From Acidobacteriota bacterium (GTDB lineage: Bacteria > Acidobacteriota > Vicinamibacteria > Vicinamibacterales > CAVVIG01), in the NCBI GenBank assembly GCA_003222555.1, contig QHWL01000499.1:1-8795 (forward strand): DNA of 8,795 nucleotides. The letters run 5' to 3'. Shown here in pieces: positions 6,574 through 8,795 of this stretch. The position numbers and the translations under genes are program-made. The notes under the pieces were generated by a model. That model was not told the DNA's origin and did no database searches. It worked only from the letters and a program-made list of their open reading frames with translations. Position 1 is the first letter of the stretch, and each line of letters opens with the position of its first letter.

Positions 6574-7353
6574 TTAGAACGGCCGGACCGTCTGCATGGT
6601 CCCTTGAAACGGGGTCACTTGGCCGGCCGTCACATCGGCGTCAAACACCATCGTCTGATATCCCGGAGAGCGGACCTCGACGTGATGCCGGCCAGGCGCC
6701 AGCGTCAACGGCTGTGCGGTCGGTGCGAAATCCGCCACGGTCCCGACGTACTGACCGTCGACGTACACGGCAGCAGTGTTCGGGGTGATTTCGAAGCTCA
6801 CGCCGCCCGATTCGGATTCGGCCTGTCCCGGCTGCACGGCGACCGAGCCTGGAGCCGGGGGCGGGTAGTTCGCCGGCGGATACCCAGACGGGGGATAGTA
6901 CGCGGGCGCGCGATACGGATACGCATACGGATAGGGAGACGCATACGGATAGGGAGACGCATACGGATAGGGGGGCGCGTAAGGATAGGGCCCGTACGCG
7001 TAGGGCCCGTACGCGTAAGGAATGTAGGGATACCGGTACCCGTAGCCGGGGTAATAGTACGGATACGAGACGGGGAATCCCACCCACAGCCCAAACCCAA
7101 GACTCACACGCGGACGGAATGTGTAGTAGGGGCGGCCGAACCCGTACGGGGCGACCACTCCAACGCGACCGACAATGCGCGGCGCCACGTGACCAACGGG
7201 GCCTCGCGGTGCGCCGGCGCGCGGCCCAGCGTGACCGACGCCCATACCTCCGCGCCTCTGGCCGCCGCCCCGCGACTGAGCGTCCGCCGGCGCGGCAACA
7301 CAGATGAGCGAAGCCAGCAGAGCCGGCGTCGCAAGAATGGTAGTGCGGGTCAT
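6574..7353 (-). CDS. Secreted Tyr/Pro-rich repeat protein with C-terminal PEGA domain
   Basis: A 259-residue exported protein. Residues 1-25 form a signal peptide (TILATPALLASLICVAAP, cut after ADA). A Gly/Arg-rich stretch (27-65) follows, then a long Tyr/Pro/Gly/Ala tract (about 90-165) with repeats such as SPYPYASPYPYA, then a Pro-rich linker. A PEGA-type domain ends the protein (about 185-253: ITPNTAAVYVDGQYVG ... LAPGRHHVEVRSPGYQ). PEGA domains are small beta-sandwiches seen in envelope proteins and thought to contact cell-surface material. I start at ATG 7353, not the in-frame TTG 7389. GGGGAG lies six bases before the ATG, the signal peptide begins right there, and the TTG is only a few bases past a consensus -10 box. 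The upstream neighbour on this strand is the S46 peptidase, 471 bp away, so the gene probably has its own promoter. Confidence 0.82.
   Translation of the reverse strand: MTRTTILATPALLASLICVAAPADAQSRGGGQRRGGMGVGHAGPRAGAPRGPVGHVAPRIVGRVGVVAPYGFGRPYYTFRPRVSLGFGLWVGFPVSYPYYYPGYGYRYPYIPYAYGPYAYGPYPYAPPYPYASPYPYASPYPYAYPYRAPAYYPPSGYPPANYPPPAPGSVAVQPGQAESESGGVSFEITPNTAAVYVDGQYVGTVADFAPTAQPLTLAPGRHHVEVRSPGYQTMVFDADVTAGQVTPFQGTMQTVRPF
6923..7020. repeat. In-gene tandem repeats encoding the Tyr/Pro tract
   Basis: Two kinds of direct repeat sit in the coding region. GCATACGGATAGGGAGAC (18 bp) occurs at 6923-6940 and 6941-6958, with a partial third copy from 6959. CCCGTACGCGTAGGG (15 bp) occurs at 6991-7005 and, with one change, at 7006-7020. 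Both keep the reading frame and encode PYASPY- and YGPYA-type units, so unit gain or loss would change protein length without breaking it. Confidence 0.8.
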
Positions 7354-7391
7354 TAGACGCTCCCCAAGGTCAAAGGCAGGCGGCGTCAATA

Positions 7392-7397
7392 ATTATA
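7392..7397 (-). promoter_or_regulatory. Consensus -10 box (TATAAT) for the PEGA protein gene
   Basis: On the minus strand the bases read GCGTATAATTATTG, a perfect TATAAT. Transcription from it would start near 7385, giving a leader of about 30 bases with GGGGAG before ATG 7353. No good -35 hexamer lies 16-18 bases upstream; GTGACA is present but too close. The box is striking in such GC-rich DNA. Confidence 0.5.
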
Positions 7398-7504
7398 CGC
7401 CTGTCACCGCTTTCACGGGTGTGGCGCGGGCTTCCGCCCTCGCTGACGCGTCGGCGGACCGCCGTAGCCTTGGCGGAGGCTGGTCAGCCCCGCGTTCGCA
7501 GGCC

Positions 7505-7630
7505 TGAAGAGCCTGTGAAGAAACCGCTAACCGCCGAGACCGCCGAGACCGCGGAGAAAAAAACTTCAAGAATTCTCGGCGCGGTCTGCGTGCTCGGCGG
7601 TAAAACGGCGCTTTCTTCACACGCTCTGAA
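7505..7630. mobile_element. MITE-like palindromic element, copy 2, with TGAA flanking duplication
   Basis: The core 7509-7626 (118 bp) begins GAGCCTGTGAAGAAAC and ends as the reverse complement of GAGCGTGTGAAGAAAG, matching at 14 of 16. TGAA flanks it in direct orientation (7505-7508 and 7627-7630). TGAA is not a palindrome, so this is a true direct repeat and not part of the inverted symmetry. Outside it, CGCAGGCC (7497-7504) and GGCCTGCG (7631-7638) are perfectly complementary. The inner left arm is three 9-base units (ACCGCCGAG, ACCGCCGAG, ACCGCGGAG, 7530-7556), with a complementary right arm near 7571-7600. It is non-coding and shares its ends with copy 1. Confidence 0.65.
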
Positions 7631-7642
7631 GGCCTGCGCCGC

Positions 7643-7810
7643 TCTAGCAGCCCGTGGTGCAACTCCATCTGCATTCGAGCGGCGCTGCATCCCGTCTGGC
7701 GGCGTTGCTCCTCCCTCAAATATTCCCGATATTCTCGGTCGTCGCGCCTTGCCAGCCGGGCGCATCGCCGCTCTCGGTGCGACGATGGACTTGCACCACG
7801 GGCTGCTAGA
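7643..7810. repeat. 168-bp near-complete inverted repeat (second, unrelated hairpin element)
   Basis: The outer arms 7643-7669 and 7784-7810 are 27 bp each and match at 26 of 27. They start TCTAGCAGCCCGTGGTGCAA. Inner arms continue the symmetry with gaps (GAGCGGCGCTGC at 7677-7688 against GCATCGCCGCTC at 7762-7773), and an AT-rich centre (AATATTCCCGATATT) lies near 7719-7733. CTAG occurs just inside both tips and could be a duplicated target or part of the ends. It has no coding capacity. It begins five bases after the hairpin arm that flanks copy 2 and lies just past the peptidase stop, so the RNA hairpin might also end that transcript. Confidence 0.6.
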
Positions 7811-7824
7811 CCCGCAACGGCGGC

Positions 7825-8795
7825 TTAAGGTCTCCCACCCGGTGCGTACGCCCGAGCGGACGCCGGGCTCAGCGCCCGGTCTGGATGAAGCAGTTCGTCG
7901 ACAATCCAGCCCGCGCCGTGAACCTCCCGGGCGACAGTCAGCGCGAAGCGGATGTCGGTGCTCAGCGCGCGTCCGCCGTTCTCGCTGTATGTCCAGTCGC
8001 CCGCCATCGCCTCCTCGTTGCCGTCGAAGATCAAGCCGACGATCTCCAGCGAACGGTTGAGTGTCGAGCTGCCCGAGTTTCCGCCGGTGATGTCGTTGGT
8101 GCTCACGAAGTCAACGGGCAACGCCCCATATCGCCGACCGAATGCGGCATCGCCGATCGACTGACGCCACGTCAGGAGCTTTCGCGGCAGCGCGAAGTCG
8201 CCGGTGTTCCCGCGCGACTGTGCGAGCGTGAACAGGTCGCCGAATTTGGTGGCGAATGGCACCGGCTTGCCCTTGCTGGTGTAGCCCGCGACGCGGCCGT
8301 AGGTGACGCGCAGCGTGAAATTAGCATCGGGGTACATCGCCGTACCTTTCCACGCGGCGAGCCCGCGCGCAAAGCGGGAGCGATTCTGCAGGATTTTCTC
8401 GTTCAGGATTCGCGTGCGCTGGCGCTGATCTCGGAGTGAGGGAAGAAGATCTCGCGTGAAGACCATCGCCGGGTCGGTAGAGGCCTCGAATGTTGCGGGA
8501 GGTGCGTCAACGAGCGGCTTCCGGACGTCGAGCGACGCGATGCGAGTCCCGCTGACAACGGCATGGGCCATCGCCTGCGCGCTCGCGCCGCCACCGAGGC
8601 GTTCGGCGAGCTTCAGGACGGCAACGATCTGCTGCGAGGCCTTGAGCGCGAGCGCGCGCTCGAAGCCGATCGCAAGCAAGTCCTCGTCCAACTCGGGAAT
8701 GATCGGGTCGTCGTTCAGCAATCCCTGCTTGACGTTGGGCCAGTTCCGTTCTTGATACTGCGGTTCGCGTTCTCGATCCGATGTCTTCGCCCGCT
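7825..8795 (-). CDS. S46 family dipeptidyl peptidase (DPP7/DPP11 type), C-terminal part
   Basis: Serine exopeptidase of family S46, which removes dipeptides from peptide N-termini in the periplasm. The frame is open to the right edge (codons to 8793), and residues there (DREREPQYQERNWPNVKQGL) are ordinary S46 sequence, so the gene continues outside the window. 322 residues are visible, about half of a roughly 700-residue enzyme. The catalytic serine motif TNDITGGNSGS is present (Ser240 of the fragment, codon 8074-8076). The His and Asp of the triad and the signal peptide would lie off the window. Eighteen residues after the Ser is Gly258 in FDGNEEAM. In the family this position is Gly in DPP7-type enzymes and Arg in Asp/Glu-specific DPP11, so a DPP7-like preference is inferred. 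Pro usually follows GNSGS; here it is Ser. Confidence 0.88.
   Translation of the reverse strand, partial: RAKTSDREREPQYQERNWPNVKQGLLNDDPIIPELDEDLLAIGFERALALKASQQIVAVLKLAERLGGGASAQAMAHAVVSGTRIASLDVRKPLVDAPPATFEASTDPAMVFTRDLLPSLRDQRQRTRILNEKILQNRSRFARGLAAWKGTAMYPDANFTLRVTYGRVAGYTSKGKPVPFATKFGDLFTLAQSRGNTGDFALPRKLLTWRQSIGDAAFGRRYGALPVDFVSTNDITGGNSGSSTLNRSLEIVGLIFDGNEEAMAGDWTYSENGGRALSTDIRFALTVAREVHGAGWIVDELLHPDRALSPASARAYAPGGRP

Noticed and set aside
6923..7020. Regular short repeats resembling a CRISPR array
   Set aside because: Units are contiguous without spacers, keep the reading frame and encode a Tyr/Pro tract.
7387..7389. TTG as the start of the PEGA protein gene
   Set aside because: It lies only a few bases past a TATAAT box. 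ATG 7353 has GGGGAG at the right distance and begins the signal peptide.
7419..8060. 213-codon plus-strand frame over the repeat elements
   Set aside because: It runs through two palindromic elements and antisense into the peptidase, with no domain. The elements are taken as non-coding.

Overview
The window is GC-rich throughout, has weak Shine-Dalgarno signals and uses GTG and TTG starts. Its gene content (TPR protein, DctA-type carrier, 4-coumarate-CoA-ligase-like enzyme, S46 dipeptidyl peptidase, PEGA protein) suggests a heterotrophic Gram-negative soil-type bacterium. Acidobacteriota (Vicinamibacteria-like) is my best guess. That is an inference from style and gene content; no rRNA or other marker gene is present.

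Layout, left to right. A TPR-rich protein enters from the left edge on the + strand (2-1114). A small secreted protein of unknown function follows (1242-1799, +). An aldo/keto reductase broken by one frameshift lies on the minus strand (1858-2842). It is divergent from a DctA-type dicarboxylate carrier (2962-4260, +), and the 119-bp gap between them holds a perfect 14-bp palindrome. Convergent to the carrier is an AMP-forming acyl-CoA/aryl-CoA ligase (4308-5768, minus), whose conserved N-terminus continues upstream of its first canonical start codon. Divergent from the ligase is a small protein with a Cys-Cys motif (5970-6344, +). A minus-strand pair follows: a secreted Tyr/Pro-rich protein with a C-terminal PEGA domain (6574-7353), and the C-terminal half of an S46 dipeptidyl peptidase that runs off the right edge (7825-8795).

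The most unusual content is intergenic. Two elements of about 120 bp (cores 6421-6543 and 7509-7626) share 16-bp terminal inverted repeats close to GAGCGTGTGAARAAA. Each is bordered by a 4-bp direct repeat, TTAA in one and TGAA in the other. Closing each gap in thought restores a stem-loop whose loop is exactly that 4-bp sequence. They therefore look like small non-coding mobile elements (MITE-like) that insert into hairpin loops. A third, unrelated element (7643-7810, 27-bp ends with one mismatch, nearly full-length hairpin) lies a few bases from the second.

Functionally the window is a set of short transcription units rather than one pathway. The carrier (organic acid uptake), the ligase (CoA activation of aryl or fatty acids) and the peptidase (periplasmic dipeptide release) fit a scavenging lifestyle. 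The carrier has lost two residues of its binding helix that are normally conserved, so its substrate may differ from C4-dicarboxylates. I found no defence, secretion, biosynthetic or CRISPR system.
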